Source: Subsaximicrobium wynnwilliamsii (GTDB lineage: Bacteria > Bacteroidota > Bacteroidia > Flavobacteriales > Flavobacteriaceae). Taken from it: a stretch of DNA of 52,074 bases. Numbering within the stretch: position 1 is the first letter of the stretch; each line of letters starts with the position of its first letter. The stretch lies in contig NZ_VORM01000030.1 of NCBI RefSeq assembly GCF_007997225.1, positions 1-52,074 on the forward strand, written 5' to 3'. Below are positions 45,495 to 52,074 of the stretch, in pieces. The notes under the pieces were generated by a model. It did no database searches. It had not been told where the DNA came from and saw only the letters and a program-made list of their open reading frames with translations. A program made the translations under genes and the position numbers.

Positions 45495-46157
45495 TTATTT
45501 CCGCTTATCCCCAGCACCCTTATCAAAAGCAATTAAATTAAACATTTCTCGCATCCGGCTGCGAACACGATTTCCATAGCGTTCTTCTAGTTCCTCAGCG
45601 TTCAGATTTGTAGTAGCGTGGGTTTTAATTTTATGTTTGGTTTTTAAATATAATTCATAACGAGATAAGAGCACTTCACCCATCACATTGAGATCTTTCC
45701 CGTAAAATCGTCCAGCAGGCTCTACACCCAAATCGTCAAAACAGAAAAATTTCGTACTTCCATATTCCTCGATGGTTTTAAAACCAAGATGATTAAAACT
45801 GAAAGCCACATTCCGGCAGGGAATCATCTCATACGGTCTTTGCATCGGGACGATGTGCCGCAACAATTTCATTAAAGTGGTCTTTCCGCATCCTACAGGG
45901 CCAGAAAGTAAAATGCCTTTGTCAGGGTCTATGCCTTCCTTTTGACAATTCTCTTTGTCCTTGATGAAATAGTAGCATAGTTTACGAATGATAACCGTGT
46001 CCTCATCGTAGATTCTGAAATTCTTACCAAAGAGCAATTTTCCCTTGGCATTTAGGTAAATCAGGATTTGATCAAAATCGTAAAGTACGCTTTTACCATC
46101 AAACTTCCCGAGCGAATATTCCACGCCACCTTCAGTAATTTTAGAGGGGTTGTCCAT
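45495..46157 (-). CDS. P-loop ATPase of a replication/helicase-loader type
   Basis: The start at 46157 (220 residues) overlaps the upstream gene by 17 bases and follows a short unrelated extension, so it is preferred over 46235. The protein has Walker A GPVGCGKTT (K92), Walker B FFCFDDLG (D141-D142), sensor TTNL (about 182-185) and an arginine-rich end, like DnaC/IstB-type loaders found in conjugative elements. It may load a helicase at the element's origin. It ends only two bases from the convergent methyltransferase stop. Confidence 0.75.
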   Translation of the reverse strand: MDNPSKITEGGVEYSLGKFDGKSVLYDFDQILIYLNAKGKLLFGKNFRIYDEDTVIIRKLCYYFIKDKENCQKEGIDPDKGILLSGPVGCGKTTLMKLLRHIVPMQRPYEMIPCRNVAFSFNHLGFKTIEEYGSTKFFCFDDLGVEPAGRFYGKDLNVMGEVLLSRYELYLKTKHKIKTHATTNLNAEELEERYGNRVRSRMREMFNLIAFDKGAGDKRK

Positions 46158-46893
46158 AGTCCTTGTTTTTAGTGGTTCGCAAGTTGTCCTTGATTTGGGA
46201 CGCTTGATTTTTCTTTGGTATGTTTTCCTCGTCAAATAATTCGGTTCTATCCATCCAATTTTTGGCTAATGCTCGCCAATCTCGAATTTCTTTTCCATCA
46301 CTTGTTTGCCAATTCCGAGTTTCGTAATGCTCGAAGAATTTTTTTGCTTCATCAGCATCAAAACCTTTTTCTTCGAAAAAATTAAAAACGGCCTGCCAGC
46401 CCTTTGGTTGTTTTATACTGTTTACTTGTTTGGTATTGTTTATAGTAGATACCAATGCTTGTCCACTGGTGGGACGGTGTGAGTCTACAGCTTGTCCAGA
46501 TATGGGACACTGCTGTCCCGTTACCGGTACATTTCTGGGACGGTACTGTTCCGCAACCTGTTCTAATATGGGACTGTACCGTCCCAGAACAGGTTCATCA
46601 CTTGTCCCGATAATGGCCATTTGGATCTTACTGCCTTTGTATGGATTGTTGGAAGGAAAATAATAAAGGTAGCCATAGGAATCTAGGTCGGTAACGCATC
46701 TGTGGTATGTAGATTTCGACCCTATTTTTGAGGCAAGCATCAAATCCCTGCGGTTTACGTAAAACTCGCCCGCAAAGCGGCTACTGTTCCATTCTTGAAA
46801 CAGCGCCATATACAGACTGATATGGGTGGGGTTTAAGCGGTCATCAAAAAAGAAGGTTGAAAAAGCCGCATTAAGTAGCTTTATGTAGTTCAT
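46141..46893 (-). CDS. Replication-type winged-helix protein of the conjugative element
   Basis: A 250-residue protein whose N-terminus (NAAFSTFFFDDRLNPTHISL, MALFQEWN) resembles replication initiator or DnaD-like winged-helix proteins of Bacteroidota elements. The middle (about residues 95-145) consists of degenerate 11-residue repeats matched by 33-base repeats in the DNA. The C-terminus (WQAVFNFFEEKGFDADEAKKF and WRALAKNWMDR) is DnaD-like. It overlaps the ATPase gene at its 3' end. It is probably a replication or helicase-loading partner. Confidence 0.6.
   Translation of the reverse strand: MNYIKLLNAAFSTFFFDDRLNPTHISLYMALFQEWNSSRFAGEFYVNRRDLMLASKIGSKSTYHRCVTDLDSYGYLYYFPSNNPYKGSKIQMAIIGTSDEPVLGRYSPILEQVAEQYRPRNVPVTGQQCPISGQAVDSHRPTSGQALVSTINNTKQVNSIKQPKGWQAVFNFFEEKGFDADEAKKFFEHYETRNWQTSDGKEIRDWRALAKNWMDRTELFDEENIPKKNQASQIKDNLRTTKNKDYGQPL
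46461..46592. repeat. Four 33-base tandem repeats inside the replication-type gene
   Basis: The motif GGGAC recurs at 46471, 46504, 46537 and 46570, exactly 33 bases apart, each preceded ten bases earlier by GT(C/A/T)(C/T). Inverted GTCCC copies occur at 46515, 46581 and 46604. The repeats equal 11 codons and give a proline at the same place in each unit. They resemble iterons of a replication origin placed inside an initiator gene. They may also simply be protein repeats. Confidence 0.6.
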
Positions 46894-46896
46894 CGC

Positions 46897-47181
46897 TTAA
46901 GAATTTAAACCGTGCTGCACACGGTTCGCGGTCATCACATTTTGAATTTCCTCGGTATCGTAGTAGATGATTCCGCCAACCTTGGTGTAGGGCAGGGTGC
47001 CATTGATGCGAAGATTCTGTAGCGTGCCTGGACTTACTTGTAGCAGGTCCATAACCTCTGAGGATTTCAGATATTTTTTTAGCTTTCCTTTTGATTGTTT
47101 GGCTAAAAGATTTTTAATGTCATCGAGTAATTCCATTTTGAATTCCCGAAGATCGTCGGTGGTAATGATGCTTGTTGGCAT
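46897..47181 (-). CDS. Helix-turn-helix excisionase-like protein
   Basis: A 94-residue protein with a helix 10-33 and a MerR/excisionase-type winged HTH (YLKSSEVMDLLQVSPGTLQN followed by INGTLPYTKVGGIIYYD). Such small proteins act as excisionases or regulators in Bacteroidota conjugative elements. It is followed four bases later by the replication-type gene. The leader upstream carries a long inverted repeat that may regulate it. Confidence 0.8.
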   Translation of the reverse strand: MPTSIITTDDLREFKMELLDDIKNLLAKQSKGKLKKYLKSSEVMDLLQVSPGTLQNLRINGTLPYTKVGGIIYYDTEEIQNVMTANRVQHGLNS

Positions 47182-47201
47182 AATAGAACGGTTTTTAAGA
47201 A

Positions 47202-47242
47202 AAGGGACTATCGCATCGCTGTCAATTGATTTGATAGCCCTT
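47202..47242 (-). promoter_or_regulatory. Leader stem-loop of the excisionase-like gene
   Basis: AAGGG(A)CTATC (47202-47212) and GATAGCCCTT (47233-47242) form a 10-bp stem with one bulged base and a 20-base loop, 21 bases upstream of the start at 47181. On the minus strand the stem is followed by TTTTCTT, so it could act as an attenuator. Confidence 0.4.
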
Positions 47243-47376
47243 GACCTGATTTGACTTTCGTTCTACAAATTTGATATGATTTAATGTCTATTCATCAATA
47301 GTTTACCCAGAGTTGGGGATTTTTTTATTTTCATGAAATTTGATTTATTTTGGGGTTGCAACGGCAATTTAGTATG

Positions 47377-47395
47377 AATAACGAATGTCGTTATT
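47377..47395. promoter_or_regulatory. Perfect dyad AATAACGA-ATG-TCGTTATT
   Basis: An 8-bp perfect inverted repeat with a three-base centre lies about 200 bases upstream of the excisionase-like gene and 62 bases from the rteC stop. In CTnDOT, RteC binds inverted half-sites upstream of the excision genes; this dyad is in the matching place. Binding is inferred only from position. Confidence 0.4.
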
Positions 47396-47433
47396 ATCTA
47401 AATTCAAGGAACCTGTAACACTCGTACGGTTTG

Positions 47434-47455
47434 CCCAAGTTGGGTTGAACTTGGG
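47434..47455 (-). terminator. Stem-loop after rteC
   Basis: CCCAAGTT-6-AACTTGGG is a perfect 8-bp stem directly after the rteC stop (47457-47459, minus strand). It is likely a transcription end or mRNA 3' structure; no T-run follows on the minus strand, so it may be protective and not a true terminator. Confidence 0.5.
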
Positions 47456-47456
47456 A

Positions 47457-48296
47457 TTATTCATCAGAATCTTTAAAGCGTTTATTCAATGATTCAGTAA
47501 GGTTATCCAGAAATTTAGTTTTGCTGCGTTTTCTTGCCCTAATCTCAATAAAGGTATGGTAGTAGTTGCCTAGCTCAATGTTGAAGAGTTGCTCAAACAT
47601 TGAGGCGAGTTCCTTGATATCGGCAGTACCGCTATTAATGGCGCCGCTACTGTGAAGGGCATAAATTAACTCAATTAATTGTGTTTTGCTTCCTGTCCAA
47701 AAAAGCTTTGAAGTTGCGTACTTCATGTTGTTGTTTATGGTTTCTGTGTTGGTTTGAAGTTTTTCAATTTCCTGTTGCAGATAAACGATGAGCATGTCAT
47801 AAGCAATTATTGTGGCTACTGTTGCGTCTTGATACGTGGAAAATTGTTCGTCAATAATAAAATGGTAGGATTGAGTGGGAAGACGTAAGTAGGATTTGCC
47901 ACGAACGAAATATTCCTCGTCAAGGGTAGTGGCGCCCATTCGGTAGTAATGATAGAAATCTAGGTTTTCATTAAAGAAAACCTGTAACTTATTGATATGG
48001 TTGTTGAGATACTTTATTTGAAATTTAGAACTGCTTCTGGGACGCTTACTCTCAATATTGAAAAGCCTGACGTAATAAATGAGTCTGCTGAATATCTGAG
48101 GCTTTACATGCTTAAAGAAGCTTATCTCCTCACCTTTGGAATTAAACCCTTTTTCGATGACTCTGCGTCGAAGTTTCTTGATGCATTTTTCGGTTTTGCT
48201 AATACCACTTTCCGCTTTATATAATACATCATCACTTTGGGATTCCAAAATTTCTAGATTTGTTTCAAACTCCAATATTAGTTCCTGATATTTCAT
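47457..48296 (-). CDS. rteC: RteC-family excision regulator
   Basis: The 279-residue protein matches RteC: long helical N-terminus, FFNENLDFYHYYRMGATTLD and YFVRGKSYLRLP, and the C-terminal TGSKTQLIELIYALHSSGAI with a helix-turn-helix-like end. RteC activates the excision operon of CTnDOT-type elements by binding upstream of it. Here it is upstream of the excisionase-like gene in the same orientation, as expected. RteA and RteB, the two-component pair of CTnDOT, are not seen. Confidence 0.9.
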   Translation of the reverse strand: MKYQELILEFETNLEILESQSDDVLYKAESGISKTEKCIKKLRRRVIEKGFNSKGEEISFFKHVKPQIFSRLIYYVRLFNIESKRPRSSSKFQIKYLNNHINKLQVFFNENLDFYHYYRMGATTLDEEYFVRGKSYLRLPTQSYHFIIDEQFSTYQDATVATIIAYDMLIVYLQQEIEKLQTNTETINNNMKYATSKLFWTGSKTQLIELIYALHSSGAINSGTADIKELASMFEQLFNIELGNYYHTFIEIRARKRSKTKFLDNLTESLNKRFKDSDE

Positions 48297-48325
48297 TTGT
48301 ATGTAAGGCCATAAATTTCATAATT

Positions 48326-50725
48326 TTAGCCCTCTAACAAACCCAAAAGTTCCAAACCATAATTATCGGATGTTTGGATGTAAGCAAACTTCTCATTAAT
48401 GTTTGCTCCCAATTTCCGTTTTTCAAACGATGCCGTCAAACCTAAATCAATATGGCGAAGGTTTAATTGAATCGCTCGCTTGATGGTTTGGTATAGCAAT
48501 TGTCTGTAAGTTTGATGGTTTTTTATATAGTCGTAGTCTAATCCTATCAAGGAGGGAACATAGGTTAGATTATTGTTTTTATAACAAAACATGATGCCGA
48601 TCATTCTGTCATTGTTTTCCAAAGTATTAATTATTATAAACTCCCAATTTGGGTGGTGGGACATGTTTTCAAATAGTTTTGCTGGATATTTGAAAGTGTT
48701 CAGTCCCAAATTATTTTCTCTGACATTGTTGTACAGGTTCTGAGCTTGCTTTATCTGCGAACCGTTGAGCTTTTGCACTATTGCAACATCCAGTTCTGAC
48801 TCATGCTTAAGAATGTCATTTCTGAAATGCCTTTTGTTACGAGCAGATAAATTATTAATGTATTGCTCTATGGATTCTTCAGGGTGCAACTGAATTTGGC
48901 AAGCATCAGGCATTTGCAATCTTATAAAACCACGACCTTGAAAATAAGTGTGTAAATCTTCATTTCCGTCAAAATCGCGTAGAACAATCATTTTTGAATT
49001 CGATTCCACTTCTAATTTTTCAGTAGAATGCAGAAATAAATTCAACGCTTCTTGTTTTAAGGCGTGCTTCGTGTTAATGTAGAGGTGGTCGCCTTCAGTA
49101 AATAGACAACCAAGACTTAGTACTTTCGAAGTCATATAGTAAGGGTCTGTTTTCCGTTCGTCTTCTATAGTTTTAGAAGCGGAAACAGATGCGAGCATGT
49201 CTTCTTTCCATAAGCAAGCGCATAAAAATGAAGCCAGTACAGGAACATTCTTATTGTCATTAATAATGACATACCAAAATTTCCAATTATTTTCCTCGAG
49301 TTTATTGTTGCTAAAAGTTTCCTCTAAAAATTTAAGTCCATCCCAATCTTGCACGCCACAGGTTCCTACTAAAGTATTCCAGATATTCTTGTCAATTTTT
49401 GAAATGGAATCGACGAGTTGTATGGTCAAGTCATTATTGGAATCAAGAGCCGTTTTTTGTTTGGTTTCTAATTTGAATGCTTGGTAAACGCGATTCAAAC
49501 TTGTGTTTGTTTCTTCAATTGCTTTGGGTAAGTGATATACCATCGCATCTACCAGTGCCTTGATCTCTTCATACTGGTTATGTCTTGATATCGTAATTCT
49601 TACACCGGTATTTTTGACTGGGACTGCGGGAAATAGGCCTAGGTTTACATAAAAACCATCTTTCATCAAGCGGTTAACAAAATTATAGCCTGTATTTGGC
49701 ATTCCTGTACCGATGAAGAACACCGGCGAATCGTTTTTATCAATCAAGGGTAAATCCGTTTCCCTCAATAATTTATTAAAGTATTGTGTTCGTTCCTTAA
49801 GATCATTTTGCAAAGTATAAATTTCGGGCGTCAAATGGATTTTTGCAGAGGCAGTTGCAGCAGCTACAGATGCTGGTTCCAGTTGTGCGGAGAAAGTCAA
49901 AGGGCCGCCAAATGTCTTTATTTCCCGATACAATTTTTTGTTGGAGCAAACAAGTACAGAACCACTGGCACCAAAGGTTTTGCTCAAGGTTCCAAACAGT
50001 AGCATATTTTCTGAGAGTTCATTGATTTCACTCATCACATACCCCGTACCATTTTTACCTATCCAGCTCATTCCATGTACATCATCAAAATACAGATAGA
50101 GCTGAGGGTATTTTTCGCTCAGTGCTTTTAGGTCTTTGATAGGGGCATAATCTCCAAACATAGAATAAATGCCATCGGCCATGTACCAAATTCTTTTACG
50201 GGTACCGGATAGTGATTTGATCTTATCCTCCAACATGTTCAAATCATTATGTCTAACCATATCAACTGGCACGCTTCTAGTCTTGAGCATCTTTGCGGCA
50301 CTTTGAACACTCCAATGCACCTGGTGATCCAAGATTATAGCATCCTGGTCTTTGACTGCGCTTGGAATGACCCCAAGATGCCCTAAGGTGCTGTTTTTCG
50401 TGATCACAACGGGGTTATTGTACATTTGGGTCACTTTTTCTTCCAATTCCCTGTACAAGGGATTGGATATGTAGGATTTGGATAAGGGAAATTGGGTGCC
50501 GAATCTTTCAATAGCGCTAATCGCAGCAGCTTTCAATCTTGGATCTTGCTCCAGACCTAAATATCCCGTAGTTCCAAAATGAAATAGGTTTTTGCCATTA
50601 ACGCCAATTGTTCTACCTGAAAATGACTCGCCGTCTGCATATAAATGGAGGACACCCTCATCAATTGCGTCTGTAAATACATCATTTACAGTGTCTAGGA
50701 AATTGTTGTGTTTAATTTTTGCCAT
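48326..50725 (-). CDS. Alpha-oxoamine synthase fused to a GNAT-type acyltransferase
   Basis: The 799-residue protein has an N-terminal PLP domain (about 1-400) of the 8-amino-7-oxononanoate/serine palmitoyltransferase family: H137 in LDHQVHWS, D214-D-V-H217 and the PLP lysine K249 in GTLSKTFG. The C-terminal half (about 430-799) looks like tandem GNAT folds (YIKNHQTYRQLLYQTIKRAI is typical of the acetyl-CoA or acyl-binding side). Alpha-oxoamine synthases join an amino acid with an acyl thioester; the fused GNAT could acylate the product. A sphingolipid, sulfonolipid or other acyl-amino-acid product is possible. No other pathway gene is nearby. Confidence 0.85.
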   Translation of the reverse strand: MAKIKHNNFLDTVNDVFTDAIDEGVLHLYADGESFSGRTIGVNGKNLFHFGTTGYLGLEQDPRLKAAAISAIERFGTQFPLSKSYISNPLYRELEEKVTQMYNNPVVITKNSTLGHLGVIPSAVKDQDAIILDHQVHWSVQSAAKMLKTRSVPVDMVRHNDLNMLEDKIKSLSGTRKRIWYMADGIYSMFGDYAPIKDLKALSEKYPQLYLYFDDVHGMSWIGKNGTGYVMSEINELSENMLLFGTLSKTFGASGSVLVCSNKKLYREIKTFGGPLTFSAQLEPASVAAATASAKIHLTPEIYTLQNDLKERTQYFNKLLRETDLPLIDKNDSPVFFIGTGMPNTGYNFVNRLMKDGFYVNLGLFPAVPVKNTGVRITISRHNQYEEIKALVDAMVYHLPKAIEETNTSLNRVYQAFKLETKQKTALDSNNDLTIQLVDSISKIDKNIWNTLVGTCGVQDWDGLKFLEETFSNNKLEENNWKFWYVIINDNKNVPVLASFLCACLWKEDMLASVSASKTIEDERKTDPYYMTSKVLSLGCLFTEGDHLYINTKHALKQEALNLFLHSTEKLEVESNSKMIVLRDFDGNEDLHTYFQGRGFIRLQMPDACQIQLHPEESIEQYINNLSARNKRHFRNDILKHESELDVAIVQKLNGSQIKQAQNLYNNVRENNLGLNTFKYPAKLFENMSHHPNWEFIIINTLENNDRMIGIMFCYKNNNLTYVPSLIGLDYDYIKNHQTYRQLLYQTIKRAIQLNLRHIDLGLTASFEKRKLGANINEKFAYIQTSDNYGLELLGLLEG

Positions 50726-50927
50726 CTTTAAAAGTTTAGGACGATTAATTTAATAAGTTTTTGTAGGATTTATGTAATTATGCACATCCATAATCCTTTA
50801 GAGGCAAACGTTAATCCTTAGCAGACAATTACTAATCCATATTGACCAACCCTAATTAGAAAACAGGCAAATGTTATGTTGATTATTTTGTAAATTTATA
50901 ATTGTAATAACCAGTTTTCAAAACCCC

Positions 50928-51302
50928 ATGTCAACAACTACTAAAAACGCATACGCCAGTTATGAACTAATTGACGGAATTTTACATATTACTTATGCCA
51001 AGGACGTTATTTTGGATTTACCCGCGGCACTATATGTAGTAAAGGATCGGCTGAAAATGCATGAAGGTCGTTATTTCCCTGTATTATGTGACATTCGTTG
51101 CATAAAGGAAATCAATAAGGCCGCAAGATCCTATTTGTCGGTTGAAGGCTCAACGCTTATCAAGGCCGTGGCTTTTATCGTAGAATCCCCGGTATCGGAA
51201 ATGTTATCTGAATTCTATCTCCGTACGAGTAAGCCACCTATCCCCAATGAATCCTTTAATACTATTGAGAGCGCCTTAAAGTTTCTCAATCAATACAGAT
51301 AG
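50928..51302 (+). CDS. Small STAS-like protein (DUF7793-like)
   Basis: A 124-residue protein with alternating strands and helices (ITYAKDVILDLPAALYVVKD and FPVLCDIRCIKEINKAARSY). It resembles SpoIIAA/STAS-type folds or DUF7793; I am not sure which. It is divergent from the oxoamine synthase gene and precedes the PAS gene by 72 bases. It may be part of a regulatory pair. Confidence 0.5.
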   Translation: MSTTTKNAYASYELIDGILHITYAKDVILDLPAALYVVKDRLKMHEGRYFPVLCDIRCIKEINKAARSYLSVEGSTLIKAVAFIVESPVSEMLSEFYLRTSKPPIPNESFNTIESALKFLNQYR

Positions 51303-51374
51303 TCTGGATTGAACAGCTCATATATTGAAGCATCCGCCTATCTGAGAGTTTTCATCATTTTAAAAGGAAAAATC

Positions 51375-51995
51375 ATGGAGGACGATATTCTATACAGAAT
51401 GCAGATCATTAATGAAATGTTGCTGGAAATGGCTTCTGGCAACTTCTATTATAGAATTGAGCGCTCTGAAAATGACGACAATATCGAGGCGCTTATTGCT
51501 ACCTTGAATATGCTGGCGGAAGAAATCCAAGAAACCATAGTGCACCAAGGGTATGCAAATACAGAGCACACCACCCTTGATATTGTACAGATGAGTTTCA
51601 TACTTAATTCTAAAGGATTTATTGAGATGGTCAACCAAAAGACCTGTAATATTCTTTCCGCTTTATATGATGATATTATAGGTAAGGATTTTGAGAATTT
51701 TCTGGCTAAAGCTAGTATCGCAAAATGGAAAGCAACATGGAACCTAATAAAGGAAAAGGAAATTTTTGATACTTCACTGGATTTGAACTTCAAATCGAAA
51801 GGAAAACTTATTATCCCGAAAATTGCTTATATCACGACCTTTATTGATAGGCTGAGCAAGGAAAATAAGACCTTAGTCACAGTTGTGCACCATTCCAATT
51901 TTAAAAAACAACTTGATGCCGATTTGAAGGAACGCGTAATTGGCAGCTTGTATATCCGTTTAGTGTCCATTAGCTGTAATGCTTGCTATTACTAG
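51375..51995 (+). CDS. PAS-domain regulator truncated by an IS
   Basis: With ATG at 51375 (preceded by AAAGGAAAAA) the native part has about 191 codons up to the IS tip at 51948. Residues about 75-190 form a PAS-like sensor fold (MSFILNSKGFIEMVNQKTCN and ENFLAKASIAKW). The last 16 residues come from the IS, and translation stops at 51995. Relatives probably continue with a DNA-binding domain, likely AraC-type, which would now be lost. The protein as encoded would be a sensor without output. Confidence 0.65.
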   Translation: MEDDILYRMQIINEMLLEMASGNFYYRIERSENDDNIEALIATLNMLAEEIQETIVHQGYANTEHTTLDIVQMSFILNSKGFIEMVNQKTCNILSALYDDIIGKDFENFLAKASIAKWKATWNLIKEKEIFDTSLDLNFKSKGKLIIPKIAYITTFIDRLSKENKTLVTVVHHSNFKKQLDADLKERVIGSLYIRLVSISCNACYY

Positions 51996-52074
51996 TCTAT
52001 CAAAGATTCGCTCACCAAAATATCTTCGATTTAGCTTGTAAACAAACTCGTTTAGATAAAGTTGCAGATATTTT
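51948..52074 (-). mobile_element. IS1595/ISXO2-type insertion sequence, transposase-stop end (partial)
   Basis: The tip TTGTATATCCG at 51948-51958 equals the reverse complement of 133-143 at the other window edge. The transposase stop (51962-51960) lies just inside the tip. The element runs off the right edge. It interrupts the PAS regulator gene. Its orientation is the same as that of the left copy. Confidence 0.75.
51960..52074 (-). CDS. IS1595-family transposase, C-terminal fragment
   Basis: The minus strand reads KYLQLYLNEFVYKLNRRYFG, then ERIFDRLVIASITANGH and a stop. The pattern YL-x-EF-x-Y-x-x-NRR-x-F is typical of the C-terminus of ISXO2-like/IS1595 DDE transposases. Only 38 codons are in the window. 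Together with the N-terminal fragment at 1-73 it would cover the two ends of one protein type, but the flanking genes differ. Confidence 0.75.
   Translation of the reverse strand, partial: KYLQLYLNEFVYKLNRRYFGERIFDRLVIASITANGH

Larger units (their letters stand above)
31858..48296. mobile_element. Integrative conjugative element segment (Bacteroides-type)
   Basis: Minus-strand genes traE, F, G, I, J, K, M and N in the canonical order, an excisionase-like HTH gene, replication-type genes and rteC together mark a Bacteroidota conjugative transposon. No relaxase, TraG-type coupling protein, integrase or tRNA attachment site is visible, so the ends cannot be set; these limits are only those of the recognised genes. 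The plus-strand block 40065-45492 looks like cargo. Confidence 0.8.

Noticed and set aside
46461-46592. Regular 33-base repeats as a CRISPR array
   Set aside because: There are no unique spacers separating conserved repeats, the units are contiguous and degenerate, they stay in frame within a gene, and no cas gene is near.
1-52074. Window as a circle closed through a single IS copy
   Set aside because: The bases flanking the two tips differ, and the interrupted genes (nuclease-like at left, PAS regulator at right) are unrelated, so a single insertion with target duplication does not fit. It cannot be fully excluded without the missing sequence.

Overview
Organism and setting. The AT-rich sequence, the TAnnTTTG-type -7 promoter boxes, and families such as TraE/F/G/I/J/K/M/N of Bacteroides-type conjugative transposons, RteC, DUF2188, S41 and beta-lactamase-fold exported hydrolases and a T9SS-type surface protein remnant point to a member of the Bacteroidota, most likely a flavobacterium. 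Almost everything here is accessory DNA. Both window edges lie inside IS1595/ISXO2-type insertion sequences in the same orientation. The left copy (1-143, transposase N-terminus on the minus strand) has removed the start of a nuclease-like gene. The right copy (51948-52074, transposase C-terminus on the minus strand) has cut a PAS-type regulator gene. The window may be a contig that stops at repeated IS copies.

Layout. 0.1-1.6 kb: IS-truncated PD-(D/E)XK-like nuclease gene. 1.6-1.7 kb: remnant of a group II intron (domains V-VI). 1.7-5.0 kb: DUF2971 protein, DUF2188 protein with a small partner, and an unusual cyclodeaminase-like/ImmA-IrrE metallopeptidase fusion. 5.3-12.5 kb: type I restriction-modification operon hsdM, YhcG-type nuclease (DUF1016), hsdS, hsdR; hsdR carries a frameshift near 11946-11949. 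12.66-13.36 kb: scrap junction of a DUF4878 gene fragment and the C-terminus of an ATP-binding AlbA/RecG-like protein. 13.5-31.4 kb: exported and membrane hydrolases (three serine hydrolases, two tandem S41 peptidases, two pepsin-like aspartyl protease homologues, a CPBP peptidase, an alpha/beta hydrolase) interspersed with AraC, XRE and LytTR regulators.

31.9-48.3 kb: part of an integrative conjugative element. It has the minus-strand type IV secretion operon traE-F-G-I-J-K-M-N, an amidase, replication-type genes, an excisionase-like HTH protein and RteC. No relaxase, coupling protein or integrase is visible in this window. Between the amidase and the replication genes sits a compact plus-strand five-gene operon (40065-45492): XRE regulator, a protein with two GHKL ATPase domains and a histidine-kinase-like H-box, a receiver protein, an HNH nuclease and an N6-adenine-type DNA methyltransferase. 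This looks like a restriction-modification or defence system wired to a phosphorelay, and it is the best candidate for an undescribed system in the window.

48.3-52 kb: a bifunctional alpha-oxoamine synthase/GNAT acyltransferase fusion, divergently transcribed from a small STAS-like protein and the IS-truncated PAS regulator.
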